Assembly (NCBI GenBank): GCA_041441465.1
Contig: JASDSY010000011.1
Span: 23,264 to 87,263, forward strand
Direction of reading: 5' to 3'
Origin: JASDSY01 sp041441465
Lineage (GTDB): Bacteria > Muiribacteriota > UBA9980
Length of the DNA: 64,000 nt
A program made the position numbers and the translations under genes. The notes under the pieces were generated by a model that searched no databases, had not been told where the DNA came from, and saw nothing but the letters and a program-made list of their open reading frames with translations. Positions 9,472 through 18,228 of this stretch are shown here, piece after piece (the stretch's first letter is position 1; each line of letters starts with the position of its first letter).

Positions 9472-10878
9472 ATGTCAACCCCTTTATTTTTGCTGCCATC
9501 GAATGTGAATTATGAATGCCAGTGCTGCGGCGATTGCTGCCAGACCTGGGGCGTCGGCATTTCAAAAAAAGAGGCCGAAAAATTTTCGCTTGAAAACTGG
9601 AACGCGACTTTAAAGTCACGAAATGCTAACTGCTGGGCCGCCAGGGAAAATTGCCAGGTGATAAAAAACCAGGAACAGCTGCCTACTAACCAGTCTAACA
9701 AATATATAATTACCGACTATGAACTTTCGGCGCAAATCGAAGAGGGCAGCGATAAAAAATGCGTGTTTTTAAATGACAAAAATCTTTGTGAAATGCAGGT
9801 TGAAAAAGGATTCGACTACAAATCTCACGTATGCAAAAGCTATCCTTTCAAGCTTTATCATCTTCATGACGGCACGATACAGATCGGAACCTCCTTCTAT
9901 TGCCCGGGAATCCTTTCGAACACACGAACTCCGCTTGACGTGAATTCATTAACCAAGCTTTTAGATGACGAGAATGATAAAATTTCATTAAGCGAGAATC
10001 TTTTATTCTTTGAAAATGTTGAAATTTCACTTGAAAATATGAATACAATCAACAATTTCATATCTGATTTTTTATTCAGACCTGAAACTTCCGTCCACTT
10101 AAATGAGCCGTCTTACAAATCGAGCGTGCAGCAGCTTTCAAAACTGCGTTCGGAAATTCCGGATTTTGAGGACCGTCTTACTGTCGGCATAATTTTCGTA
10201 AATTTATTGAAAAAACTTTCTATGCAGCTCATAAACAAAGACAAGGAAAACTTCAATTCTCTTCTCGCAAACGAGCTGTCTAAAACAGAGCTTATGACCG
10301 AGCTTTTAAAAAAATGCCATGATATATTTTTAAAACAGCCTGAAAAAAATCTCGGTCCGATTATTTCCGGATTATTTATACATTTGAGGCAATTCGCCGC
10401 TTTTAAGGCAAAAAATCTAAAAAACGTCGCCGGCCTTGTATTTAATATCATAAAAACATTCTTGAAATGCGGCGGGTTTTATTTCGAAGATTATGCCACT
10501 ACAATTTCACTCGCAAAACATTCTAAGATCAGGTTTGACTTAACTGATGACGAAACCGCAAAATTAATCGAAAAATATTTAAGCATGATAATTTTTAGAA
10601 AAATTACATTCTATTCGGCGGGAATGCTTAACGGTTACAAAAAAATCGCGCTTTTTTACTCGCTGATCAAATGGTATGCCAAGGCATTCGCAGTTATAAG
10701 AAAATCCGAATCTGCTAATTATGAAGACGTATTTAAGGCAATAAGGTTTGTTGAAAAATATTTCGTTTATCACAGCGGTCTTATAACAAAAGTTCAGGAA
10801 GTTTCATATTTCAACAGTTTTTACGATCCATTGTTCGAAAATTTTTCGATACTCAAGTCAATAATAAAATTATCTTAG
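9472..10878 (+). CDS. YkgJ-type cysteine-cluster protein
   Basis: The N-terminal 160 residues carry the cysteine pattern of the YkgJ (zinc- or iron-chelating cluster) family. The elements are CQCCGDCCQTWG near residue 17, then KCVFLNDKNLCEM, HVCKSYPFKLY and SFYCPG. Family members are thought to bind a metal or Fe-S centre, and some relatives act as protein lysine methylases (FliB), but no methyltransferase motif is clear here. The remaining 300 residues are helical, Lys/Leu/Phe-rich and not recognised. No signal peptide is seen. The gene is 38 bases after the radical SAM gene, which suggests co-transcription and perhaps a role as metal carrier or partner for that enzyme. Start ATG with AAGGA upstream at slightly long spacing. 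Confidence 0.8.
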   Translation: MSTPLFLLPSNVNYECQCCGDCCQTWGVGISKKEAEKFSLENWNATLKSRNANCWAARENCQVIKNQEQLPTNQSNKYIITDYELSAQIEEGSDKKCVFLNDKNLCEMQVEKGFDYKSHVCKSYPFKLYHLHDGTIQIGTSFYCPGILSNTRTPLDVNSLTKLLDDENDKISLSENLLFFENVEISLENMNTINNFISDFLFRPETSVHLNEPSYKSSVQQLSKLRSEIPDFEDRLTVGIIFVNLLKKLSMQLINKDKENFNSLLANELSKTELMTELLKKCHDIFLKQPEKNLGPIISGLFIHLRQFAAFKAKNLKNVAGLVFNIIKTFLKCGGFYFEDYATTISLAKHSKIRFDLTDDETAKLIEKYLSMIIFRKITFYSAGMLNGYKKIALFYSLIKWYAKAFAVIRKSESANYEDVFKAIRFVEKYFVYHSGLITKVQEVSYFNSFYDPLFENFSILKSIIKLS

Positions 10879-10947
10879 CGTTACTTGATTTGTTTTGTTT
10901 TATCTGATAAAATTTATTTATATCTAAATCGATTAGGAGGAATTTTA

Positions 10948-11733
10948 ATGAACGGCAAAAAAGTATTATTAACCGCGGCACGTTGTATATTTACCTTATT
11001 TGCAATAATTTTCACTTGCAGTAATGCTTTCGCTTTAACATCCGATGAGATACTTCAAAAAGTAGAGGATAGATACGTAGGCAAAACATCTCAGGCTGAA
11101 CTTAAAATGGTTATTGCCGATAAGGACGGCAGCGAAAAAGAAAGGACGCTTACGATTTTAAGGCAGAAGCTTGACGCGCAGAATCTCGATAATTTTCAGC
11201 ATTTTCACTCGCCGGCTGATATTATGAACACAACATTTCTGGTAAACGAGAAAAATGGCGCTCAGGAAAAATTCATTTATCTTTCGTCATTCAAAAAAAT
11301 ACGCAAAATAGTTTCAAAAGATAATAATGTACGTTATGTTTCAAGCGATTTTACTTATGAGGATCTGGATAATTTTCACGCAGCTGATTATACATGTCAA
11401 CCTTTTAAAGAAGAGACTTTTGAAGGTGAAAAAGTATTCGTGATAGAGGCAAAAAAGAAAAATGACGATTCGCAATACTCGCGCTTCGTATTTAAAGTTT
11501 CGCAGGAAAAAATGCTGCCTTTGCAAATTCTGATGTATGACAAAAAAGACGGCGCCCTTTTAAAGCAGCTCGAGAATAAAAAATTAAAAAAAGTTAAAAA
11601 CATATGGACGCCTTACGAAATAATAATTAAAGACGTTAAAAATATGAGTTCGACACGCCTTGTACTGGATAAAATCGATTATGACTGCAAGCTCGACGCC
11701 GACACATTTACTCAAAGAAACATGGAAAAATAG
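10948..11733 (+). CDS. Outer membrane lipoprotein-sorting (LolA-like) protein
   Basis: A secreted 261-residue protein with a signal peptide (residues 1-31, cleavage probably after SNAFA). It continues as the LolA-like fold annotated as outer membrane lipoprotein-sorting protein: LTSDEILQKVEDRYVGKTSQAELKM, then RERTLTILRQK-type strands, KIRKIVSKDNNVRYVSSDFTYEDL near residue 130, and a C-terminal VLDKIDYD strand. It probably binds a lipid or lipoprotein acyl chain in the periplasm. It is larger than classical LolA and not its direct equivalent. I chose ATG 10948 because AGGAGG sits eight bases upstream; an in-frame ATG 21 codons earlier lacks an SD. It ends the operon, just before a strong terminator. 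Confidence 0.88.
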   Translation: MNGKKVLLTAARCIFTLFAIIFTCSNAFALTSDEILQKVEDRYVGKTSQAELKMVIADKDGSEKERTLTILRQKLDAQNLDNFQHFHSPADIMNTTFLVNEKNGAQEKFIYLSSFKKIRKIVSKDNNVRYVSSDFTYEDLDNFHAADYTCQPFKEETFEGEKVFVIEAKKKNDDSQYSRFVFKVSQEKMLPLQILMYDKKDGALLKQLENKKLKKVKNIWTPYEIIIKDVKNMSSTRLVLDKIDYDCKLDADTFTQRNMEK

Positions 11734-11788
11734 GCTGAATAAAACTTAAACCACAAACCAAACGTATCAATATAAATATAACTCATTC

Positions 11789-11826
11789 AAAAAAGCCGGC
11801 CAATTAATAAACTTGGCCGGCTTTTT
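11789..11826 (+). terminator. Intrinsic terminator of the DUF362 operon
   Basis: AAAAGCCGGCCAA pairs perfectly with TTGGCCGGCTTTT around a short TTAATAAAC loop. The A- and T-runs on the two sides make it usable from both strands. Confidence 0.92.
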
Positions 11827-11836
11827 ACAAAATAAA

Positions 11837-11882
11837 TAAAAAAGGCTGTTTAAAAGTTTATCACTCAAAACAGCCTTTTTTA
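11837..11882 (-). terminator. Intrinsic terminator of the convergent minus-strand genes
   Basis: AAAAGGCTGTTT (left) pairs with AAACAGCCTTTT (right) around an AT-rich loop, with A- and T-runs on each side. It lies 28 bases beyond the stop of the minus-strand gene ending at 11910. Confidence 0.88.
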
Positions 11883-11909
11883 TTATTATATGATTAAAAT
11901 TACAATTAA

Positions 11910-12983
11910 TCAGTTAAGTTCATTTATAATAAATTTATATAATTGCAATTTATTCAAAGCTGAATCTTTTTTCATATAAAATATTCCGCCGTCTTCGTCT
12001 ATCGTGATATAGCGCCCGGCAAATGTTTCCGGCGAAGGAAAAATTTCAGCCCTGCCGATAAACCTTGCGTTTCCATTAAACCGGTAAATATAAGCTTTTT
12101 TTATATTTTCATTGCTTTTGGCGAAAAAAACTTCGACATATATGTTATTTCTTGAGTCAGCGCCGATCAAATTAAAGCCGCGGCAGCCATAGCCGGAATT
12201 TTGAGGCACTAATTCCTTCGATAAATAAAATTTCGAAATCGTATTTTTAACCAGGTCCTGTTTTAATAAATAAGCTTCGCCTGTATTATAACCTATTCCT
12301 AAAGCTTCTTTCGCAGATTTCGCACCGATTGCCGGATTTATTTTGCCGTCGATTTTTATAAATGAGGAAAGCTTTTCATTTCTATATGAAAATGAAATAT
12401 TTTTATTCTTTTGAGCGAGCGTGTTTAAAATGAACATATTTTCATTTTTATCCGATATCGAGCAGGGCCATATTTTTTGTATAAACGGCGCGGCTCCGTC
12501 TATCGCTTCCTTTATATCAAAAACTTTTTTATTCGACGCCTGCGGCTTATCTGCTGAAAAATCAATATCGCATACGCCTATCGAAGCCTGTTTTTGAAAA
12601 ATTACAAAAAGTTTCTTTGATTCGCTGAAATACGCAAAATCAATTGCAGTAAATTCAAAAGGAAGCTTGATGTCGCCTAACATTTTACCATCCATGGAAT
12701 ATTTGCATATTTGATTTTTTCGAGTGTCTAAAAAAAGGACTATATTTAATTTTTCGCAAACATAAAATGACGCCGGAAACTCAATTTTATCGCTTGTTTT
12801 TTTTATATTTTCAAATACGGTTTTTCCTGACTTATCAGCCGAAACAACGGCCGGTATCATAGCTTTTTCAAACATCATTTTAGCGTCGGCCGCATAAGCC
12901 CGGCCGGCGCTATTCATTATTACGCCGTACAATAACACCACAAAACAAGATAATTTAAAATACATTTTTATTTTATAATTCAT
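11910..12983 (-). CDS. Secreted protein, possible beta-propeller
   Basis: No family is recognised. The protein starts with a basic N-terminus and hydrophobic core ending in GRAYA-AD, a likely signal peptidase I site, so it is exported. The mature part has repeated short beta-strand phrases of the propeller kind: KNQICKYSMDGKMLGDIKLP near residue 100, FTAIDFAYFSESKKLFVIF, ADSRNNIYVEVFF, and AGRYITIDEDGGIFYM near the end. This spacing resembles six-bladed NHL-type propellers but is too irregular to claim. ATG 12983 is taken as start; an AGGAG lies 15 bases upstream, which is long, so a TTG at 12998 is possible. It lies 27 bases after the SH3b peptidase gene and shares its terminator. Confidence 0.7.
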   Translation of the reverse strand: MNYKIKMYFKLSCFVVLLYGVIMNSAGRAYAADAKMMFEKAMIPAVVSADKSGKTVFENIKKTSDKIEFPASFYVCEKLNIVLFLDTRKNQICKYSMDGKMLGDIKLPFEFTAIDFAYFSESKKLFVIFQKQASIGVCDIDFSADKPQASNKKVFDIKEAIDGAAPFIQKIWPCSISDKNENMFILNTLAQKNKNISFSYRNEKLSSFIKIDGKINPAIGAKSAKEALGIGYNTGEAYLLKQDLVKNTISKFYLSKELVPQNSGYGCRGFNLIGADSRNNIYVEVFFAKSNENIKKAYIYRFNGNARFIGRAEIFPSPETFAGRYITIDEDGGIFYMKKDSALNKLQLYKFIINELN

Positions 12984-13010
12984 ATTTATAAAAAACAACT
13001 CCTTAATTTT

Positions 13011-14345
13011 TTACTTAGTTATAACTGCGGCATGGTTCCAGCGGTTACCCCATATCGAACTGAAGGTATTTATATCAAATGTTATTTTATTGCCGGAATG
13101 GCCATATTCGTTACCAAAGCCCCATGCCGGATCGTTTACGTAGACTGTTCCGTCTTTTACGCCGGTTACCACGATATAATGTCCGCCGCTCCATACGCCT
13201 CCGGCGACGTTTACTACAACAGGTTTTCCGCTTGCGGTAACTTCCTTGAGCCAATTTATGTCGCCGGAAGTGGAATAACTGCCGGAAAGGCCTAATGCGC
13301 GGGCTGCCGATGCTATATTATCTGTCGAAGGCGTGCCGTCGGTAGTTGTATTGCATAAATTTGCGAGCTCAGGATGGATCGATTTATTAATTCCATAATA
13401 TTGCAGCGCCATTGAAAGTGATGTCGGACCGCATGTATAACCGTCAGGCTGGCCCGTAAGCGGTACTGCCAGGTGAGTACCCGATGAAGAACCATTCGCT
13501 GAAGTATTTCCCGTGGAAGTGGCCGCGCCGCCCTTTGAAACATATGATTTATAAACGTAACCTGTTCCGCCGTTATAACTTATTTTATACCAGTCGCCTT
13601 CTTCGCCTATTATAGACATGCCAGCTCCGTTTGCAAGGCTGCCGATAATATTACCCCAGGCGCCGTCACGCACATTTAAACCCGAGCCTTCACAGCCTGA
13701 GACTGTTCCGGAACCTGACACCGCCGACACGCTCGTATTGCTCGAGCCTGATGGCTGTCCGGCAGTCTGTGTCGCGGCCACATATGATTTATAAACATAA
13801 CCTGTTCCGCCGTTATAGTTTATTTTATACCAGTCGCCTTCTTCGCCTATTATCGACATGCCGGCTCCGTTTGCGAGGCTGCCGATAATATTACCCCAGG
13901 CGCCGTCGCGCACATTTAAACCCGAACCTTCGCAGCCGACGACAGTCCCTGACGAAGCCGCAGCGCCGGGTGAGCTTGAAGGCTGGCTCGCGGTAACGAC
14001 ACTGCCCTGATTTGTCGAAACGTATGATTTATAAACATAAGATATTCCGCCGTTATATTCAATCTTATACCAATCTCCATCGGTGGCGACGATAGTGACA
14101 CCCGCGCCATTATTTAACGCGCCGATAATATTGCCCCATGCACCGTCGCGCACATTTAAAGCCGAGCCTTCACAGCCGACGACGGTTCCTGAAATTTTTG
14201 CGGCTGCCGATATTGTTTCCGATTTAAGGCTTTGCTGGATGCCGCTTATACCGCTTGCGTCTGCATTATTAAAAAGCAGTAAATTTATGAACGCTAAAAC
14301 TAAAAATTGCCTGGATGTAAACTTAAAAATCAGTTTAATGTTCAT
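13011..14345 (-). CDS. Secreted triple-SH3b C39-like cysteine peptidase
   Basis: An exported protein (signal peptide about residues 1-31). It has three bacterial SH3 domains (about 52-110, 132-190 and 212-270) joined by Ser/Gly/Ala/Pro linkers. A C-terminal C39-like papain-fold domain (about 292-444) follows. The catalytic set is visible: Cys in GYTCGPTSLSMAL, His in SGGHYIVVTG and Asp in VNDPAWG. SH3b domains usually bind peptidoglycan or cell-surface peptides, so a wall-associated or extracellular peptidase is likely. The second and third SH3b units are almost identical, the first is more diverged. The start has AAGGAG upstream. It leads a two-gene unit with the secreted propeller-like gene. 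Confidence 0.9.
   Translation of the reverse strand: MNIKLIFKFTSRQFLVLAFINLLLFNNADASGISGIQQSLKSETISAAAKISGTVVGCEGSALNVRDGAWGNIIGALNNGAGVTIVATDGDWYKIEYNGGISYVYKSYVSTNQGSVVTASQPSSSPGAAASSGTVVGCEGSGLNVRDGAWGNIIGSLANGAGMSIIGEEGDWYKINYNGGTGYVYKSYVAATQTAGQPSGSSNTSVSAVSGSGTVSGCEGSGLNVRDGAWGNIIGSLANGAGMSIIGEEGDWYKISYNGGTGYVYKSYVSKGGAATSTGNTSANGSSSGTHLAVPLTGQPDGYTCGPTSLSMALQYYGINKSIHPELANLCNTTTDGTPSTDNIASAARALGLSGSYSTSGDINWLKEVTASGKPVVVNVAGGVWSGGHYIVVTGVKDGTVYVNDPAWGFGNEYGHSGNKITFDINTFSSIWGNRWNHAAVITK
13539..14190 (-). repeat. Three tandem SH3b-coding repeats (about 240-base period)
   Basis: Units lie at roughly 13539-13710, 13779-13950 and 14020-14190, each encoding GCEGS-LNVRDGAWGNIIG through YVYKSYV. 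The first two listed (the two C-terminal domains) differ at only a few positions over about 160 bases. The third is clearly older. The linkers between units are not similar. Confidence 0.9.
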
Positions 14346-14690
14346 TTTAATCTCCTTAAAAAATATTATTAATATTCAATTTTTATTAACTATACTTAAA
14401 TTCTGATTATTTTGTTTCACGGTATTTTATCATAATGAGCCATAAATTAATATATTTTTTTACTTTTTAATTAATACAGAATTCAATTTTTGTTAAAATA
14501 AGTCAATAATAATAATTTTCTTAAGTGAAAAATACTTAGTTTATATTGAATTTCAGGCAAATTCATGTCATTTTTTTACTTGAACAACTTGTAAAATAGT
14601 ATCTTTATAATAAGTATAAAACCCGAAAACAAAATAATTGGAGTTAAATACATTGCAAATTATTTCATATTGTAATATAATGTGGTAATT
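14346..14690. other. Divergent intergenic region
   Basis: About 340 bases of very AT-rich DNA between the minus-strand peptidase gene and the plus-strand hybrid kinase gene. It must hold both promoters, but I see no convincing -35/-10 pair, hairpin or repeat in it. Confidence 0.5.
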
Positions 14691-16208
14691 ATGTTTATAA
14701 GCTTTTTTAAGTGTTTTAATAATACGAATTTCAATCTTTTTATATTATGCTTTTTGTATTTTTTTAGTTTTTATATGGCATTCGATTTATTCGGCCATAA
14801 TTTTATGACTTTTTCCCTTGTACTGACTACTTATTTCTCTTGGCTTTACGGATATTTTTATGGAATTTTAAGCATTGCCGCGTCGACATTAATTCACGCG
14901 CTGATTCTTCAGGCTGCTGGAAAAACTTCGTTAACCGTTCTTTTTTCACAATATCCGATATTGTATTTTGGTGTTTTAACCCAAATAATTATGGTTTTTT
15001 TAATACATTTTTTTAAAACTATTTACAATCAGTTAAAAAACGCTAAAACAGAAATCGAAATCGCAAAATTGCGCGCTGAAAACTCTGACCGCGCCAAAGC
15101 TGCATTTATGGCTGATTTAAGCCATGAAATCAGAAATCCGTTATGCAGTATAATCGGATATGCCGAATTATTAAATGAAGATACGGCGCTTACTCAAACG
15201 CAAAAAGAAACATTAGCTCCGATATTGTCAAACGCAAACCATATTCTTGCACTGACAAATAAAGTCCTTGATTTTTCAAAGATAGAAAACGAACAGATTA
15301 CCATCGAAAACAGCGAATTAAATATTACTTCTCTTATCGCTGAAATTTGCAGCGCCAACCGCTATATTGCAATAAAAAAAGGCCTCGAATTCGAGCAGAA
15401 ATTAAAAGGTAAATTTGATAATTACTTAATTTGCGATCCGCTAAGATTAAAGCAAATATTGATTAACCTTATAAATAACGCCATAAAATTTACTGAAACA
15501 GGAAAAGTCGTCATAGAATGCGAAGAATTATCGGTTGAAGGATCGTATTCAAAAATATTATTTAAAGTTAGCGATACTGGAAAAGGCCTTACCAGTCAGG
15601 AAATAGATAATATTTTCAAGCCTTATAAACAAGCAAATAGTGCGATCGAAAGAAAATACGGCGGTACCGGGCTGGGATTGGCAATCGCCAATAAGCTTGT
15701 CGGACTGATGAGCGGCGAACCAATTAAAGTTACGAGCGAAATTGGACAAGGGACTGTATTTTCATTTTCGGTCAGATTAAAAAAGGGAGCTGTCATGGAA
15801 AAACAAAGTAAAGCAGAGAGTAAAAAATCCGACAAATGCGCTGAGGCTCAAAAATTAAAAATTCTTGTGGTCGAGGATAATTTATTTAATATTACTTATA
15901 TAAAGACAGTGCTTGAAGCTAAAGGCCATGAGGTAATGGAAGCGACGGACGGATTAAAAGCTCTGGGAATCGCTTTAAATAATGATGTTGACTTCATGCT
16001 AATAGATCTTCAAATACCGGAAATTAACGGAATTGAAGTCACAAAAAAATTACGAGCCGAACAAAAAACAATGCCTATAATTTGTATAACAGGAAGCCTT
16101 TCTAACGGCGTAATTGAAGAATGTACAGACGCAGGCATGAACGGCTGCCTTGCTAAACCTTTCAGGCCGGAAGAAATTTATCAGATAATTGAGAAATTTG
16201 CCAATTAA
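14691..16208 (+). CDS. Membrane hybrid histidine kinase with receiver domain
   Basis: The N-terminus (residues 1-112) holds four or five hydrophobic helices with little outside them, so the stimulus is probably membrane-borne or cytoplasmic. A coiled coil follows. The HisKA phosphoacceptor is in LSHEIRNPL (near residue 145), and the HATPase domain shows the N box INLINNAIKFT and G boxes DTGKGL and YGGTGLGLAI. A C-terminal receiver has the acidic pocket VVEDN and phosphoacceptor Asp in MLIDLQIPE (near residue 439). No effector domain follows, so the phosphate may pass to a separate protein. ATG 14691 is chosen, but a GTG at 14682 is in frame and neither has a clear SD. It is transcribed alone and closed by a strong terminator. 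Confidence 0.9.
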   Translation: MFISFFKCFNNTNFNLFILCFLYFFSFYMAFDLFGHNFMTFSLVLTTYFSWLYGYFYGILSIAASTLIHALILQAAGKTSLTVLFSQYPILYFGVLTQIIMVFLIHFFKTIYNQLKNAKTEIEIAKLRAENSDRAKAAFMADLSHEIRNPLCSIIGYAELLNEDTALTQTQKETLAPILSNANHILALTNKVLDFSKIENEQITIENSELNITSLIAEICSANRYIAIKKGLEFEQKLKGKFDNYLICDPLRLKQILINLINNAIKFTETGKVVIECEELSVEGSYSKILFKVSDTGKGLTSQEIDNIFKPYKQANSAIERKYGGTGLGLAIANKLVGLMSGEPIKVTSEIGQGTVFSFSVRLKKGAVMEKQSKAESKKSDKCAEAQKLKILVVEDNLFNITYIKTVLEAKGHEVMEATDGLKALGIALNNDVDFMLIDLQIPEINGIEVTKKLRAEQKTMPIICITGSLSNGVIEECTDAGMNGCLAKPFRPEEIYQIIEKFAN

Positions 16209-16251
16209 TAATTAAATGCACTCATTGTTACATCTGATATATTACAAATAA

Positions 16252-16285
16252 AAAAGCGGCGAATTTTTTCGCCGCCTTAATTTTT
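16252..16285. terminator. Bidirectional terminator between convergent genes
   Basis: GCGGCGAA pairs with TTCGCCGC around a TTT-rich loop, with an A-run before and TTAATTTTT after. It separates the hybrid kinase gene from the minus-strand gene ending at 16311. Confidence 0.88.
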
Positions 16286-16310
16286 AATGGAACTTTAAAG
16301 AGTTTTAATA

Positions 16311-17045
16311 TTAGAGATTACCTGCCGACATGTTACCTTTGAGCTTATTACTAAGGTTATTCAGGTAATTGTTTAATTCGGAAAAATTAGTTTTCTGGCT
16401 TACATTATTTGCTGCCTCGGCCATTTGCGAGGTAATTTGCTCCGGCGAAGCGTTCTGTTCGCGCATTGTTTTCCATAAATTATTAAGGTTACTCATCGCC
16501 GATATTTTAGAATTTAATCCTTCCTGAGTACTGCTGTTAAAATTTGAATTAATCGAATTGGCAGCTTTTACATAGGAATTCATTGCGCTTACGCCGAGCT
16601 GGGAATAAGTGGAAACTGACTCGTTTATAAATTGGTTGGCCGCCGGTTGGTTGAGCTGGTTTGAAATTTTATTCGAGGCCGCAAGCATATTCGAATAATC
16701 CGAAAAAGTTTTTTGCTCATTCATTTTCATGCCGGCCGAAACTAAATTGCTAAGTCCGCTCATATTGCCATTTTTAGCGTAATTAACGAAACTTTTTTGA
16801 AAACCATCCATCGCATCTTTGCTGCCGTTTTGTTTTAACTGATTATAGATATTGCCTGCGTTTTGAGCTTCCTGGGTTATAGAAAAACTCACAGCATTTG
16901 CCTTTGTAGAGGTTTTGGCGGCCGACCAGTTGTCTAAAATAGAATTGCTCGTATCAGTCAGAAGCGTTTTATAAACACGCTGATTAAAAGTCGGGGGTGA
17001 TGCTTTATATTGATTTAGCGCATCATTTACGTTCATCCAGTCCAT
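16311..17045 (-). CDS. Hypothetical helical Asn/Ser-rich protein
   Basis: I do not recognise this 244-residue protein. It has no signal peptide or membrane segment and reads as almost entirely helical, rich in Asn, Ser, Gln and Ala with few charged patches. It contains repeated phrases such as SNLVSAG, YSNMLAAS, ISAMSNLNNLW and LNNYLNNLSNKL. The composition resembles secreted or surface filament-type helical proteins (flagellin or EspA-like export substrates), but no specific motif supports that. ATG 17045 is set by AGGGGG seven bases upstream; an in-frame start 14 codons earlier has none. It is a single-gene unit between two terminated genes. Confidence 0.75.
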   Translation of the reverse strand: MDWMNVNDALNQYKASPPTFNQRVYKTLLTDTSNSILDNWSAAKTSTKANAVSFSITQEAQNAGNIYNQLKQNGSKDAMDGFQKSFVNYAKNGNMSGLSNLVSAGMKMNEQKTFSDYSNMLAASNKISNQLNQPAANQFINESVSTYSQLGVSAMNSYVKAANSINSNFNSSTQEGLNSKISAMSNLNNLWKTMREQNASPEQITSQMAEAANNVSQKTNFSELNNYLNNLSNKLKGNMSAGNL

Positions 17046-17222
17046 ACGTTTTCCCCCTTCCTGTAAAAAATCTATCCTGTCATACATGATACAATTACTC
17101 TTCTTTAATTATATAGTATACCTTTTCTTTTCAAATGTCAAATATTTTATGTTATTTTAATTGTTAGTTTTCATGATTCTTTTCGATAACGTTCAAAAAA
17201 ACAAAAAAATAATAAAAATATG

Positions 17223-17251
17223 TTGTATTTATAAATAAGTTATGGTATAAT
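17223..17251 (+). promoter_or_regulatory. Promoter of tRNA-Thr
   Basis: TTGTAT (17223-17228) and a perfect TATAAT (17246-17251) are separated by 17 bases. The mature tRNA begins 16 bases after the -10. Confidence 0.75.
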
Positions 17252-17266
17252 CTAAAAAAAATAAAT

Positions 17267-17339
17267 GCCAACATGGCTCAGTTGGTAGAGCAGCTGATTC
17301 GTAATCAGCAGGTCTGGGGTTCGATTCCCCATGTTGGCT
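17267..17339 (+). tRNA. tRNA-Thr (anticodon CGT)
   Basis: The complete cloverleaf is visible. The acceptor GCCAACA pairs with TGTTGGC (discriminator T), and the D arm is GCTC...GAGC. The anticodon stem CTGAT/ATCAG has loop TTCGTAA, giving anticodon CGT (reads ACG). The T arm is TGGGG-TTCGATT-CCCCA. The CCA end is not encoded. Confidence 0.95.
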
Positions 17340-17345
17340 TTAAAT

Positions 17346-17371
17346 CTCCCTATAACAGGGAGTTTTTTTTT
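17346..17371 (+). terminator. tRNA terminator
   Basis: CTCCCT pairs with AGGGAG around ATAAC, followed by nine T. It starts seven bases after the tRNA. Confidence 0.9.
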
Positions 17372-17681
17372 GGCCGTATTAAATGCTAATAAAAATTATA
17401 AAAAATAAAGTTTCAACTTATTCACGATTTCTGATTGCCGCATATTTCATAACCGGTTTAATGTTTAGCCTGATTAATGTTTATATTGTAATTATAAAAA
17501 TTTTGTGTTACTATAAGATTGAGATCATGAATTTCAATGCAGAAGTAACATTATTACATAAGTTTTAACAAAAAATATACTGAAAATTGAATATTTGTTT
17601 TATTAAATAATATAACATTTTTAATATTCATAATTTGAACTTAAATTGGTTCTGCTGTAATTCATGGTTTGAGGAGGAATT
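17372..17681. other. AT-rich intergenic region
   Basis: About 310 bases between the tRNA terminator and the ferritin-like gene. A 61-codon frame (17383-17568, plus) exists but has no SD. Its composition is simply what AT-rich DNA gives. I see no repeat, hairpin or convincing promoter. Confidence 0.5.
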
Positions 17682-18155
17682 ATGACTACTAATGAACACG
17701 TGGTCAATTTAGTCAATCTTGTCGATCTTTATATTAAACTCGAACAATCGATGGAAAAATATTATGAACTTTGCGCTCAAATATTTCCTGAAGAAAAATT
17801 TGCCTGGTTTGGTATTGCTACGCAGGAAGGCATTCACGCTAAAATTTTCCAAAAAATAAAAACGGCGATTATTGAAAATCCTTATAAATGGCGAATCGGA
17901 AAATACGATCATAATATTTTAAAAACTCTGTTAAAAGAAATGGAAGAAGAAATAAAAAGAATTGAAAGCGGAAAATTCGTTAAAGAGCATGTAGTAAATT
18001 TCGCTAAAGACGTCGAATCTTCTCTTGTTGAAAGCGATCTTTCGAATTCTTTTATATACGAAGGCAATGATTTTAAAAAAATGCTCGATAAAATCAGCGA
18101 AGAAACAACTGAACATCGTGAATTTATGGAAAAATTCATGAAACTGCGCGAATAA
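17682..18155 (+). CDS. Rubrerythrin/ferritin-like diiron protein
   Basis: A 157-residue, all-helical protein with the residue spacing of ferritin-like diiron carboxylates. The elements are LEQSMEKYYELC (first Glu, near residue 20), QEGIHAKIF (E-x-x-H, near 50), VESSLVESD (third helix Glu, near 110) and EETTEHREFMEKF (E-x-x-E-H, near 142). It lacks the rubredoxin-like C-terminal domain of true rubrerythrin. It may act in peroxide detoxification or iron handling; this is inference from the motif layout, and sequence similarity is weak. The start is fixed by GAGGAGG. The neighbouring hydrolase gene follows 73 bases later on the same strand. Confidence 0.7.
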   Translation: MTTNEHVVNLVNLVDLYIKLEQSMEKYYELCAQIFPEEKFAWFGIATQEGIHAKIFQKIKTAIIENPYKWRIGKYDHNILKTLLKEMEEEIKRIESGKFVKEHVVNFAKDVESSLVESDLSNSFIYEGNDFKKMLDKISEETTEHREFMEKFMKLRE

Positions 18156-18228
18156 AGTTATTTTTATTTTATGTATATTTTTTTGATATTGTAAAACATT
18201 ATTAAATAAGTTTAGGATGACATTTATT

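Noticed and set aside
13011..14345. C39 peptidase as a bacteriocin-exporting ABC transporter
   Set aside because: It has a signal peptide and SH3b domains, with no ABC membrane or ATPase domain, so it is a free secreted peptidase-like protein.
17383..17568. A 61-codon hydrophobic open frame after the tRNA
   Set aside because: There is no SD. The composition (Ile, Lys, Asn, Tyr) is what random AT-rich DNA gives, and it starts just after a terminator.
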